This document shows positions 6,978 to 13,522 of a stretch of 22,544 nucleotides of DNA, piece after piece. Both the position numbers and the translations under genes were made by a program. Each line of letters begins with the position of its first letter. The stretch's first letter is position 1. The notes under the pieces are model-generated. The model did not search any database. It was not told the origin of the DNA and saw only the letters and a list, made by a program, of their open reading frames with translations. Source of the DNA: Maritalea sp047634455 (GTDB lineage Bacteria > Pseudomonadota > Alphaproteobacteria > Rhizobiales > Devosiaceae); NCBI RefSeq assembly GCF_047634455.1, contig NZ_JBLIAI010000046.1, positions 1-22,544 on the forward strand, written 5' to 3'.

Positions 6978-8369
6978 TTACACCCACGCCTTTAAGTCTT
7001 CTAAAGCGCGGGTCGTCATGACCAATTTTTTAGCCTTTGATTTATCTGGTCCGCGCCAACGGCCAATATGACCTTCTGGCTTTCTTGGCATCTCAACGGG
7101 CGGAAACAGACCAAAATTTACGTTCATGGGTTGAAATGACTTTATGCCATTGGTTTCATCGGCCAAATGCCCACCGGTTATGTGATGCACCAGTGCGCCC
7201 ATGGCCGTGGTATTTGGTGGTGGCATCATTTCAAGGCCAAGTGATTGAGCACCAGCCAGCCGGCCCACCACAAGTCCCAGCCCTGCACTTTCAACATATC
7301 CTTCCACACCGGTGATTTGGCCAGCAAATCGAAGGCGTGGGTCGGCTTTGAGCCTGAGTTGTTCGTCCAACAATTCAGGTGAATTGAGGAATGTGTTGCG
7401 ATGAAGGCCACCAAGACGGGCAAACTGTGCGTCTTCTAGTCCAGGGATCATGCGCAAAATGTCAGCTTGGGTGCCGTATTTGAGCTTGGTTTGAAATCCA
7501 ACCATGTTCCAAAGTGTGCCTAAAGCATTGTCTTGCCGCAACTGAACAATAGCGTAGCATTTCACAGTTGGGTTGCGCGGGTTGGTCAAACCAACCGGTT
7601 TCATGGGGCCAAAACGCAACGTCTCACGTCCACGCTCTGCCATGACTTCTATGGGGAGGCACCCGTCAAAATAGGGAACATTTTCCCATTCTTTGAATTC
7701 GGTTTTTTCACCAGTCAGTAGCGCGTCGATGAACGAATTATATTGTTCTTCGTCCATCGGGCAGTTCAAATAATCAGCCCCAGTGCCGCCCGGACCTGCT
7801 TTGTCGTAACGAGATTGGGCCCAAACCACATCCATGTTGATCGAGTCTTTATGGATGATTGGTGCGATAGCATCGAAAAATGACAATGAATCTGCATTGG
7901 TGATCGACTGAATGCCTTGTGCAAGGGCAGGTGAGGTCAGCGGGCCTGTGGCAAGAATAACATTCTCCCACTCTTTAGGCGGTAAACCAGCCACTTCATT
8001 ACGGTCAATGCTGATATTGGGATGCGCCTCGAGCATTGTGGTGACTGCACGTGAAAATGCGTCACGATCGACGGCAAGCGCACCACCAGCTGGCAATTTA
8101 TGCTTATCTGCTGTTTGCATAATAATCGAGTTGCAGCGGCGCATTTCCTCGTGCAGCAAGCCAACCGCATTATATTCATGGTCGTCAGATCGAAAACTGT
8201 TTGAGCAAACCAATTCGGCCAGACCGTCCGTCTGATGTGCATCGGTTTTGCGCACAGGTCGCATTTCGTGCAGCACAACATCTGCGCCCATCTGTGCCGC
8301 CTGCCAAGCCGCTTCCGAACCAGCAAGCCCACCGCCAACAATATGAATAGTTTTTGAAGAATTTGTCAT
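6978..8369 (-). CDS. trmFO: Methylenetetrahydrofolate-tRNA-(uracil-54-C5)-methyltransferase TrmFO
   Basis: 463 residues. The N-terminal FAD-binding motif reads HIVGGGLAGSEAAWQ (about 9-23), followed by HEMRPVRKTDAHQTDGLAELVCSNSFRSD, the TrmFO signature. The conserved cysteines are Cys55 (LVCSNS) and Cys237 (FDGCLPIEVMAERG). The C-terminal half has MVGFQTKLKYGTQ, GLHRNTFLNSP, FAGQITGVEGYVES and PMNVNFGLFPP. TrmFO makes ribothymidine at position 54 of the tRNA T-loop using methylene-THF and FADH2 instead of SAM. The frame stays open to 8408, but MTNSSKTIHIVGGG fits the family start. No clear ribosome site is visible. The stop (6978-6980) directly abuts that of the convergent gene with no terminator between them. 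Confidence 0.95.
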   Translation of the reverse strand: MTNSSKTIHIVGGGLAGSEAAWQAAQMGADVVLHEMRPVRKTDAHQTDGLAELVCSNSFRSDDHEYNAVGLLHEEMRRCNSIIMQTADKHKLPAGGALAVDRDAFSRAVTTMLEAHPNISIDRNEVAGLPPKEWENVILATGPLTSPALAQGIQSITNADSLSFFDAIAPIIHKDSINMDVVWAQSRYDKAGPGGTGADYLNCPMDEEQYNSFIDALLTGEKTEFKEWENVPYFDGCLPIEVMAERGRETLRFGPMKPVGLTNPRNPTVKCYAIVQLRQDNALGTLWNMVGFQTKLKYGTQADILRMIPGLEDAQFARLGGLHRNTFLNSPELLDEQLRLKADPRLRFAGQITGVEGYVESAGLGLVVGRLAGAQSLGLEMMPPPNTTAMGALVHHITGGHLADETNGIKSFQPMNVNFGLFPPVEMPRKPEGHIGRWRGPDKSKAKKLVMTTRALEDLKAWV

Positions 8370-8419
8370 AGGTTCGCACATACATTTATTGCGCATTTGG
8401 GGCAACAAGAAATGCAGTC

Positions 8420-8460
8420 AAACAACAAAACACCCGCTACTTCATTTGAAGTGCGGGTGT
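8420..8460 (-). terminator. Rho-independent terminator of the first DUF1127 gene
   Basis: On the minus strand a stem ACACCCGCACTTC / GAAGTAGCGGGTGT (forward 8448-8460 with 8430-8443, one bulged base) closes a 4-base loop. A T-rich tail TTTTGTTGTTT follows. It separates the small gene from trmFO downstream. Confidence 0.75.
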
Positions 8461-8500
8461 CTAAATTCGAACATGCCGATATTGATCTTTGTGTCACGCA

Positions 8501-8650
8501 TTAGATGCGAGAAGCTTGCTCACGTGCCAACGGCATAATTTCGCCGCGTGCAATGCCCAGATCATGCAATTCACGATCATCCAGAGCACTCAATTCACGA
8601 ACTGTTTGGCGGTAAGAAGCCCAACGACGATATGCTTTTCCGAGGTCCAT
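8501..8650 (-). CDS. DUF1127 family small protein (copy 1)
   Basis: 49 residues, MDLGKAYRRWASYRQTVREL followed by SALDDRELHDLGIARGEIMP and LAREQASRI. The ATG at 8650 has a strong ribosome site AAGGAG (forward 8658-8663) 7 bases upstream; another ATG at 8657 is in a dead frame. The R-x-W-x-x-Y/R-x-x-x-x-L-x-x-L-x-D-x-x-L-x-D-x-G pattern defines DUF1127. Short members of this family in Agrobacterium have been linked to phosphate uptake and RNA turnover, as I recall; the function here is unknown. It is 31/49 identical to the second copy 213 bp upstream and has its own terminator, so it is probably a single-gene unit. Confidence 0.9.
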   Translation of the reverse strand: MDLGKAYRRWASYRQTVRELSALDDRELHDLGIARGEIMPLAREQASRI

Positions 8651-8779
8651 TGCTCATCTCCTTGATAAGTGTGTGTTTGATTTGTTGACCAGAATGTAAC
8701 TCTAACTTGGGGAAATGAGTAGATAGATTCTTTGCAGTTCGATTATGCGTATTTTGCATAGCTTATTATAAGACATTGA

Positions 8780-8821
8780 ACTTAAAACAAAAAACCCGCC
8801 GCTTCATGATGAAGGACGGGT
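8780..8821 (-). terminator. Rho-independent terminator of the second DUF1127 gene
   Basis: The minus-strand stem uses ACCCG (8794-8798) with CGGGT (8817-8821) and CTTC (8802-8805) with GAAG (8811-8814), with a small internal loop. It is followed on the minus strand by TTTTTTGTTTTAAG. It lies 42 bp after the stop of copy 2 and isolates it from copy 1. Confidence 0.7.
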
Positions 8822-8862
8822 ATTCGTGTGTACATTGTCGGTCGTTTGACCAATCAAAACCG

Positions 8863-9012
8863 TTAGATGCGTTCTGCTTGTGAGCGCGCAACAGCGGCAA
8901 TATCGCCACGGTTGATGCCGAGGTCATTGAGACCGCGTTCGTCAAGTTGATTCAATGCACGAACAGTTTTACGGTAAGAAGCCCAGCGGCGTAGTGTGTT
9001 TCCCAAAGCCAT
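8863..9012 (-). CDS. DUF1127 family small protein (copy 2)
   Basis: 49 residues, MALGNTLRRWASYRKTVRAL, NQLDERGLNDLGINRGDIAA, VARSQAERI. The ATG at 9012 has AGGAG (forward 9021-9025) 8 bases upstream. The frame is open to 9060, but the extra residues lie before the ribosome site. It shares length, the WASYR core and the DLGI-x-RG motif with copy 1, so the pair looks like an old tandem duplication. The basic N-terminal helix and small size suggest nucleic-acid or protein binding, which is inference only. It is followed by its own terminator and is probably a single-gene unit. Confidence 0.9.
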   Translation of the reverse strand: MALGNTLRRWASYRKTVRALNQLDERGLNDLGINRGDIAAVARSQAERI

Positions 9013-9135
9013 GATCAAATCTCCTGTTGAATGCGTTGGTTGTTGTTTGATGACCCTCATATAGGTCCGCTGTAGCAGGTTGAGTAGGGCACTTTATCGA
9101 GCATCACCCATGCACAAAGTGCAGGGCTAGTTAAC

Positions 9136-9270
9136 ATGTTACAGCAGCGCATTATTTATGGCGTCGCCCGGGAGGAGGAATTTAACTTCCCTGAACCGAT
9201 TGGCGGGTTTGACGCGCACGAGTTCATTGCAGACACAGGAACGCGCCACGTTAACGCGCCACGATCATAA
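9136..9270 (+). CDS. Possible 44-residue ORF between DUF1127 copy 2 and uvrA (doubtful)
   Basis: ATG 9136 to TAA 9268-9270 encodes MLQQRIIYGVAREEEFNFPE, then PIGGFDAHEFIADTGTRHVN and APRS. The composition looks protein-like (acidic, mixed, no low complexity), but there is no good ribosome site; only AGGG about 12 bases upstream. I recognise no family. It sits in the 273-bp gap opposite uvrA and may be chance or a gene remnant. It contains part of the 11-bp direct repeat at 9240-9263. Confidence 0.2.
   Translation: MLQQRIIYGVAREEEFNFPEPIGGFDAHEFIADTGTRHVNAPRS
9240..9263. repeat. Short tandem direct repeat, AACGCGCCACG twice
   Basis: AACGCGCCACG occurs at 9240-9250 and again at 9253-9263, separated by TT, a perfect 11-bp repeat on a 13-bp period. 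It lies 22 bp beyond the uvrA stop. It may be a protein-binding site or simple slippage; no function can be read from it. Confidence 0.6.
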
Positions 9271-9285
9271 TACTGCAAATTCTAA

Positions 9286-12168
9286 CTACTCTGCGGCTAC
9301 GCGCTGCCCGGGCCGCCGTTCAAGCAAGTCTTTAAGGTAACGGCCGGTATGTGAGCGCTTCACGCCGATAATATCTTCGGGCGCCCCCTCGGCAACGATC
9401 TCGCCACCACCATCGCCCCCCTCGGGTCCAAGATCGATGATCCAGTCTGCTGTTTTGATGACTTCAAGATTGTGCTCAATCACCACAACGGTGTTGCCTT
9501 GATCAACAAGCTCATGCAAAACCTCAAGTAGTTTCGCCACATCGTGAAAATGGAGACCCGTGGTGGGTTCATCAAGCACGTAAAGCGTTCTACCTGTCGC
9601 GCGTTTCGACAACTCTTTTGAGAGTTTTACCCGTTGCGCTTCCCCGCCTGAAAGCGTTGTCGCTGGTTGTCCGACTTTGACATAGCCCAAACCCACACGT
9701 TGCAATGTCAGCATTTTGTCGCGGATTGATGGTACAGCCGCAAAAAAAACGACTGCTTCGTCAACAGTCATGTCCAAAACGGCGGAAATTGATTTCTCTT
9801 TGAACATCACCTCAAGGGTCTCGCGGTTATAGCGTTTGCCCTTGCACGTGTCGCACGTGACATAAACATCGGGCAAAAAGTGCATTTCAATCTTATTGAC
9901 ACCGTCACCCTGACAAGCTTCGCACCGGCCACCTTTAACATTGAATGAAAATCGACCTGGGGCATAGCCGCGGGTTTTTGCTTCCGGTAATCCGGCAAAC
10001 CACTCGCGGATCGGAGTAAATGCGCCAGTGTAGGTCGCGGGGTTAGACCGCGGTGTGCGCCCAATTGGGCTCTGATCAATGTCGATGACCTTGTCCAAAA
10101 ACTCAAGGCCCAGCAATTGATCATGTGGGGCCGGTGTGACCCGCGCACCATTCAGCTTTCGGGCAATGCCTTTGTACATCGTGTCCAGCAATAGTGTCGA
10201 TTTACCGCCGCCAGAAACTCCAGTCACAGCCACAAACGCGCCCAACGGAATATCCACTGACACGTTTTTGAGATTATTACCTGTCGCGCCTGTGATTCTA
10301 ATGCGGCGTGTGTCTGACAATGGACGCCGTTCTGCGGGAATTTTTACACCCAATTCACCTGAAAGATATTTGCCGGTGATGCTGTTTTTGTTTCCAATAA
10401 TCTTATCGGGTGTACCCTGGGCAACGATTTGACCGCCGTGAATGCCGGCGCCAGGGCCAATATCAACAACATAATCGGCTGTCATTATGGCATCTTCGTC
10501 ATGTTCAACAACAATCACAGTGTTGCCCAAATCACGTAAACGTCGAAGTGTTTCCAAAAGCCTTGCATTATCGCGTTGATGCAAGCCGATTGACGGCTCG
10601 TCCAAAACATAAAGCACGCCGGTTAGACCGGAGCCAATTTGTGAGGCCAATCTGATCCGTTGGCTCTCTCCACCTGAAAGTGTGCCAGAATTTCGCGACA
10701 ATGACAGATAGTCCAATCCAACATCGACAAGGAAATTAAGCCGGTCACGAATCTCTTTCATGATCCGCTCGCCGATTTCCAACTGTGTTGGACTAAGGTG
10801 TGCGCTCAATGCGGTGAACCATTCATGGGCTTCTCGAATGGACTTTTTGGACACATCGCTGATGTGAAGTCCGTTAATTTTCACGGCGAGGGCTTCTGGC
10901 TTTAAGCGATTGCCATCGCACACGTCACAAGGTGCGCGCGACATGTATTTCTCGATTTCTTCACGCATGCCCGCAGATTCAGTTTCGCGGTAGCGGCGCT
11001 CCAAATTGCCAATAACGCCTTCAAAAGGCTTTTCTGTTTTATATGAACGCAGCCCATCATCGTAGACGAACACGATCTTTTGGCCATCGGTTCCATAAAG
11101 CACAGCATGCTTAACTTCGTCGGGCAAGTCTGCCCACGGCGTATCAAGTGATGCATTGTATGCTTTAGTAACTGCGTCCAAAGTTTGAATGTAGTAGGGT
11201 GCCGAGGTCTTGGACCAAGGGAAGATCGCCCCATTCCTCAAACTCTTAGAATCATCAGGCACAACCAAGTCGGGCGACATTTTCGCTTCGGTTCCCAAAC
11301 CAGAGCAAGTGGGGCAGGCCCCAAATGGGTTGTTGAATGAAAACAACCGTGGCTCGATTTCTTCAATAGTGAAGCCGGAAACTGGGCAGGCAAACTTCTC
11401 TGAAAAGACCAGGCGTTCGTTTTCGCCTTCCTTTGCAACCAATTCTGCAATCGCCAAACCGTCAGCAAGTTGCAGTGCTGTTTCAAAACTTTCAGCCAAG
11501 CGGGATTGCAGTTCAGGTCCAACGACCAACCGATCAACCACAACTTCAATCTCATGTTTGATTTTTTTGTCCAGCACGGGTGCATCAGCAATTTCATAGA
11601 ACTCGCCGTCAATTTTGACACGCTGAAAGCCGCGCTTCATCAAACCTGCAAGTTCCTTTTTATATTCACCCTTGCGGCCTCGTACAATTGGTGCCAACAA
11701 ATAGAGCCGCGTACCTGCTTCGAGCGCCAACACTTTGTCGACCATTTGGGTGACAGTTTGGCTTTGAATGGGTAAGCCCGTCGCCGGAGAATAAGGAATA
11801 CCAACCCGCGCATACATCAGGCGAAGATAGTCGTAAATTTCAGTGACGGTGCCCACCGTGGAACGTGGGTTGCGTGACGTCGTTTTCTGCTCAATAGAGA
11901 TGGCGGGGGAAAGCCCGTCGATCTGTTCAACGTCCGGCTTTTGCATCATCTCAAGGAATTGGCGCGCATATGCCGAGAGGCTTTCGACGTAACGGCGTTG
12001 TCCTTCTGCGTAAATTGTGTCAAATGCCAGTGATGATTTGCCTGATCCGGAAAGTCCGGTCATGACGATAAGTTGATCCCGTGGAAGCGTTAAATCAACC
12101 GACTTCAAATTGTGCTCTTTGGCCCCACGAATAACAATGTCGCGATTTAGGGACGAAGATTTTGACAT
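9286..12168 (-). CDS. uvrA: Excinuclease ABC subunit A
   Basis: 960 residues, normal for UvrA. Two ABC ATPase halves are visible. Half one has Walker A G38-L-S-G-S-G-K44-S45, the inserted first zinc module and signature LSGGESQRIRLA. Half two has Walker A GVSGGGKST, the zinc module CEAC to CDTC and signature LSGGEAQRVKLS, then VLDEPTTGLHFHD. The first zinc module has C261-P-V-S264 where E. coli has C-x-x-C, with C285-P-T-C288 intact. UvrA finds bulky DNA lesions with UvrB and loads it for UvrC cutting. The frame is open to 12222, but MSKSSSLNRDIVIRGAKEHN fits the family start and has GGAAAG about 8 bases upstream. A perfect LexA-type box about 100 bp upstream predicts SOS induction. Confidence 0.97.
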   Translation of the reverse strand: MSKSSSLNRDIVIRGAKEHNLKSVDLTLPRDQLIVMTGLSGSGKSSLAFDTIYAEGQRRYVESLSAYARQFLEMMQKPDVEQIDGLSPAISIEQKTTSRNPRSTVGTVTEIYDYLRLMYARVGIPYSPATGLPIQSQTVTQMVDKVLALEAGTRLYLLAPIVRGRKGEYKKELAGLMKRGFQRVKIDGEFYEIADAPVLDKKIKHEIEVVVDRLVVGPELQSRLAESFETALQLADGLAIAELVAKEGENERLVFSEKFACPVSGFTIEEIEPRLFSFNNPFGACPTCSGLGTEAKMSPDLVVPDDSKSLRNGAIFPWSKTSAPYYIQTLDAVTKAYNASLDTPWADLPDEVKHAVLYGTDGQKIVFVYDDGLRSYKTEKPFEGVIGNLERRYRETESAGMREEIEKYMSRAPCDVCDGNRLKPEALAVKINGLHISDVSKKSIREAHEWFTALSAHLSPTQLEIGERIMKEIRDRLNFLVDVGLDYLSLSRNSGTLSGGESQRIRLASQIGSGLTGVLYVLDEPSIGLHQRDNARLLETLRRLRDLGNTVIVVEHDEDAIMTADYVVDIGPGAGIHGGQIVAQGTPDKIIGNKNSITGKYLSGELGVKIPAERRPLSDTRRIRITGATGNNLKNVSVDIPLGAFVAVTGVSGGGKSTLLLDTMYKGIARKLNGARVTPAPHDQLLGLEFLDKVIDIDQSPIGRTPRSNPATYTGAFTPIREWFAGLPEAKTRGYAPGRFSFNVKGGRCEACQGDGVNKIEMHFLPDVYVTCDTCKGKRYNRETLEVMFKEKSISAVLDMTVDEAVVFFAAVPSIRDKMLTLQRVGLGYVKVGQPATTLSGGEAQRVKLSKELSKRATGRTLYVLDEPTTGLHFHDVAKLLEVLHELVDQGNTVVVIEHNLEVIKTADWIIDLGPEGGDGGGEIVAEGAPEDIIGVKRSHTGRYLKDLLERRPGQRVAAE

Positions 12169-12266
12169 ATTGAACTTTCCGTAACGGTGATTGCGCAACC
12201 GATTGCTTAGAGTACAACTCAAGTGGTTTTAGATTGCGCGATATTGACTCGCATTTGATTTCATAA

Positions 12267-12281
12267 GAACATAAATAGAAC
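12267..12281 (-). promoter_or_regulatory. SOS box (alphaproteobacterial LexA site)
   Basis: The sequence GAACATAAATAGAAC is a perfect GAAC-N7-GAAC, the complement of the GTTC-N7-GTTC direct repeat bound by LexA in alphaproteobacteria. It sits 99 bp upstream of the uvrA start and overlaps the -10 region of the best uvrA promoter candidate, a position suited to repression. ssb begins 155 bp away on the other side, so it may also be affected. Confidence 0.8.
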
Positions 12282-12298
12282 ATGGGTAGCGTCGTCAA
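12270..12298 (-). promoter_or_regulatory. Candidate uvrA promoter
   Basis: On the minus strand a -35 like TTGACG (forward 12293-12298) is followed at 17 bp by TTTATG (forward 12270-12275); TATTTA at 15 bp is an alternative -10. It overlaps the LexA box. The -35 is convincing, the -10 less so. Confidence 0.45.
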
Positions 12299-12378
12299 GT
12301 GGCTTGTGGATGACGTACAATCAATTCTTCAAGATTGAACGATGATGTGTACATAAGATACGACAAAAATGTGATCCG

Positions 12379-12407
12379 GCAAATCTGGTAAGACCAATCT
12401 GGTTTGC
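12379..12407 (+). repeat. Inverted and direct repeats in the ssb leader
   Basis: The outer arms GCAAA (12379-12383) and TTTGC (12403-12407) enclose TGGT-aag-ACCA (12386-12396). AATCTGGT also occurs twice, 14 bp apart. It lies 30 bp before the ssb ATG and could fold in the mRNA or be a binding site. Stability is modest. Confidence 0.35.
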
Positions 12408-12436
12408 TGCAGAAGTAAAATGAAGGGAACGACAAG

Positions 12437-12922
12437 ATGGCAGGTAGCGTAAACAAGGTAATATTGGTTGGCAATTTGGGCGCTGATCCCGAAGTGCGCA
12501 ACACGCAAGATGGTCGTCCGATCGTCAACCTAAGAATTGCGACATCCGAGCGGTGGCGCGACAAGAACTCCGGCGAACAACGTGAAAAGACAGAGTGGCA
12601 CCGTGTCGTTATCTTCTCTGAAGGTTTGTGCCGTGTGGCAGAGCAATATTTGCGCAAAGGGTCCACCGTCTATATTGAGGGTCAGCTGCAAACCCGCAAG
12701 TGGCAGGATCAGGACGGCAATGACAAATATTCAACCGAGATTGTATTGCAGGGCTTTAACTCCACGCTGACAATGCTTGGCGGTCGCAGCGATAACGACA
12801 GCAGTGGCAGTAGCTATGGTGGCGGTTCTCGCTCAAATGACGCGGGCGGGGGCGGTAAACGTCCGCAGGCCAGCGCTCCCGCATTTGATTCAGGTGGGAT
12901 GGACGACGATATTCCATTCTAG
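12437..12922 (+). CDS. ssb: Single-stranded DNA-binding protein
   Basis: 161 residues. The OB-fold occupies about 1-112, starting MAGSVNKVILVGNLGADPEV, with LRIATSERWRDKNSGE, EWHRVVIFSEGLCRVAEQYL and STVYIEGQLQTRKWQDQDG. A Gly/Ser-rich flexible linker follows. The protein ends in the acidic tip MDDDIPF, which docks partner proteins such as DNA polymerase III chi, RecO and exonuclease I in studied bacteria. It coats single-stranded DNA in replication, recombination and repair. AAGGGA at 12423-12428 lies 8 bases before the ATG. ssb is divergent from uvrA, as in many proteobacteria, with the LexA-type box in the shared 268-bp gap. It ends in a strong bidirectional terminator. Confidence 0.97.
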   Translation: MAGSVNKVILVGNLGADPEVRNTQDGRPIVNLRIATSERWRDKNSGEQREKTEWHRVVIFSEGLCRVAEQYLRKGSTVYIEGQLQTRKWQDQDGNDKYSTEIVLQGFNSTLTMLGGRSDNDSSGSSYGGGSRSNDAGGGGKRPQASAPAFDSGGMDDDIPF

Positions 12923-12941
12923 GCTTCGGCCATATTCAATA

Positions 12942-12968
12942 AAAAGGCCGCCCAATGGGCGGCCTTTT
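12942..12968. terminator. Bidirectional rho-independent terminator between ssb and the secreted protein gene
   Basis: A perfect 12-bp stem, AAAAGGCCGCCC (12942-12953) and GGGCGGCCTTTT (12957-12968), closes a 3-base loop. T-runs are present on both strands. It lies 19 bp after the ssb stop and 17 bp after the convergent gene's stop. Confidence 0.92.
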
Positions 12969-12985
12969 GTATTGCAATTTGAAAG

Positions 12986-13522
12986 CTATCGTTTGCTGAA
13001 TGGTATAATCGCCACCGATTTGCCGCCGCTGGCATTGTGTATGATATCAAATCGGACATTGATTTCACCACCGTTCAATTTCAGGGACACAGCAATGTCG
13101 AACGCATCATCTGTTTCCGACTTCACATTGTCCAACGAAAACGAGAGATTTTTGCCAGAGCGTGTGCCCACGGCGACGCCTTGAAAGCTTGTATTTGAAG
13201 ACATAACAGCTTCAAACCGACGCAAATCGGCCACATAACCAACTGTCCCGCGCATAGAAAGCGTTGAGCCCGCAAGTGAGCATTTGCCGTCCAAACCAAT
13301 CTTAGTTTGACTGGATTCAGTAAAGGACATTTTGCACAATACAGTCTCATTTTCGCCAGTCGATGCAAGCTTGGCTTGGCCTTTCCCGCGCCAATCACCC
13401 ACATAAGATTGCAAGAGATCTAAGTCAGCTTTCGCCGCAAATGCAGGTAATGCTGAACTAATTAGTGAAACGGCTGCTAGGGCTGCAATGCCTATTTTTG
13501 TCACTTTTTTTGCGATCTTCAC
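12986..13522 (-). CDS. Secreted hypothetical protein paired with the RND exporter
   Basis: 178 residues from the GTG at 13522, which overlaps the exporter stop as GTGA (4 bases), so the two are translationally coupled. A typical signal peptide is present: KIAKKVTK, hydrophobic GIAALAAVSLISSALP, cleavage after AFA (about residue 29). The mature part is about 150 residues, beta-rich, starting LQSYVGDWRGKGQAKL. Two cysteines (63 and 81) probably form a disulfide in the periplasm. The alternating GDWRGKG, LSMRGTVGYV, FQGVAVGTRSGKNLSFSL pattern suggests a small beta-barrel or lipocalin-like fold, but I do not recognise a named family. Coupling to an RND exporter suggests it handles the exported substrate in the periplasm, which is inference. 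A longer in-frame reading to 13690 lies inside the exporter gene and is rejected. Confidence 0.75.
   Translation of the reverse strand: MKIAKKVTKIGIAALAAVSLISSALPAFAAKADLDLLQSYVGDWRGKGQAKLASTGENETVLCKMSFTESSQTKIGLDGKCSLAGSTLSMRGTVGYVADLRRFEAVMSSNTSFQGVAVGTRSGKNLSFSLDNVKSETDDAFDIAVSLKLNGGEINVRFDIIHNASGGKSVAIIPFSKR

Noticed and set aside
8370..9285. Search for tRNA or small RNA genes around the DUF1127 genes
   Set aside because: Only terminator hairpins and short repeats were seen; no cloverleaf or known RNA motif.
9158..9340. 60-codon plus-strand ORF
   Set aside because: It runs into the uvrA 3' end on the opposite strand, has no ribosome site and shows no family pattern.
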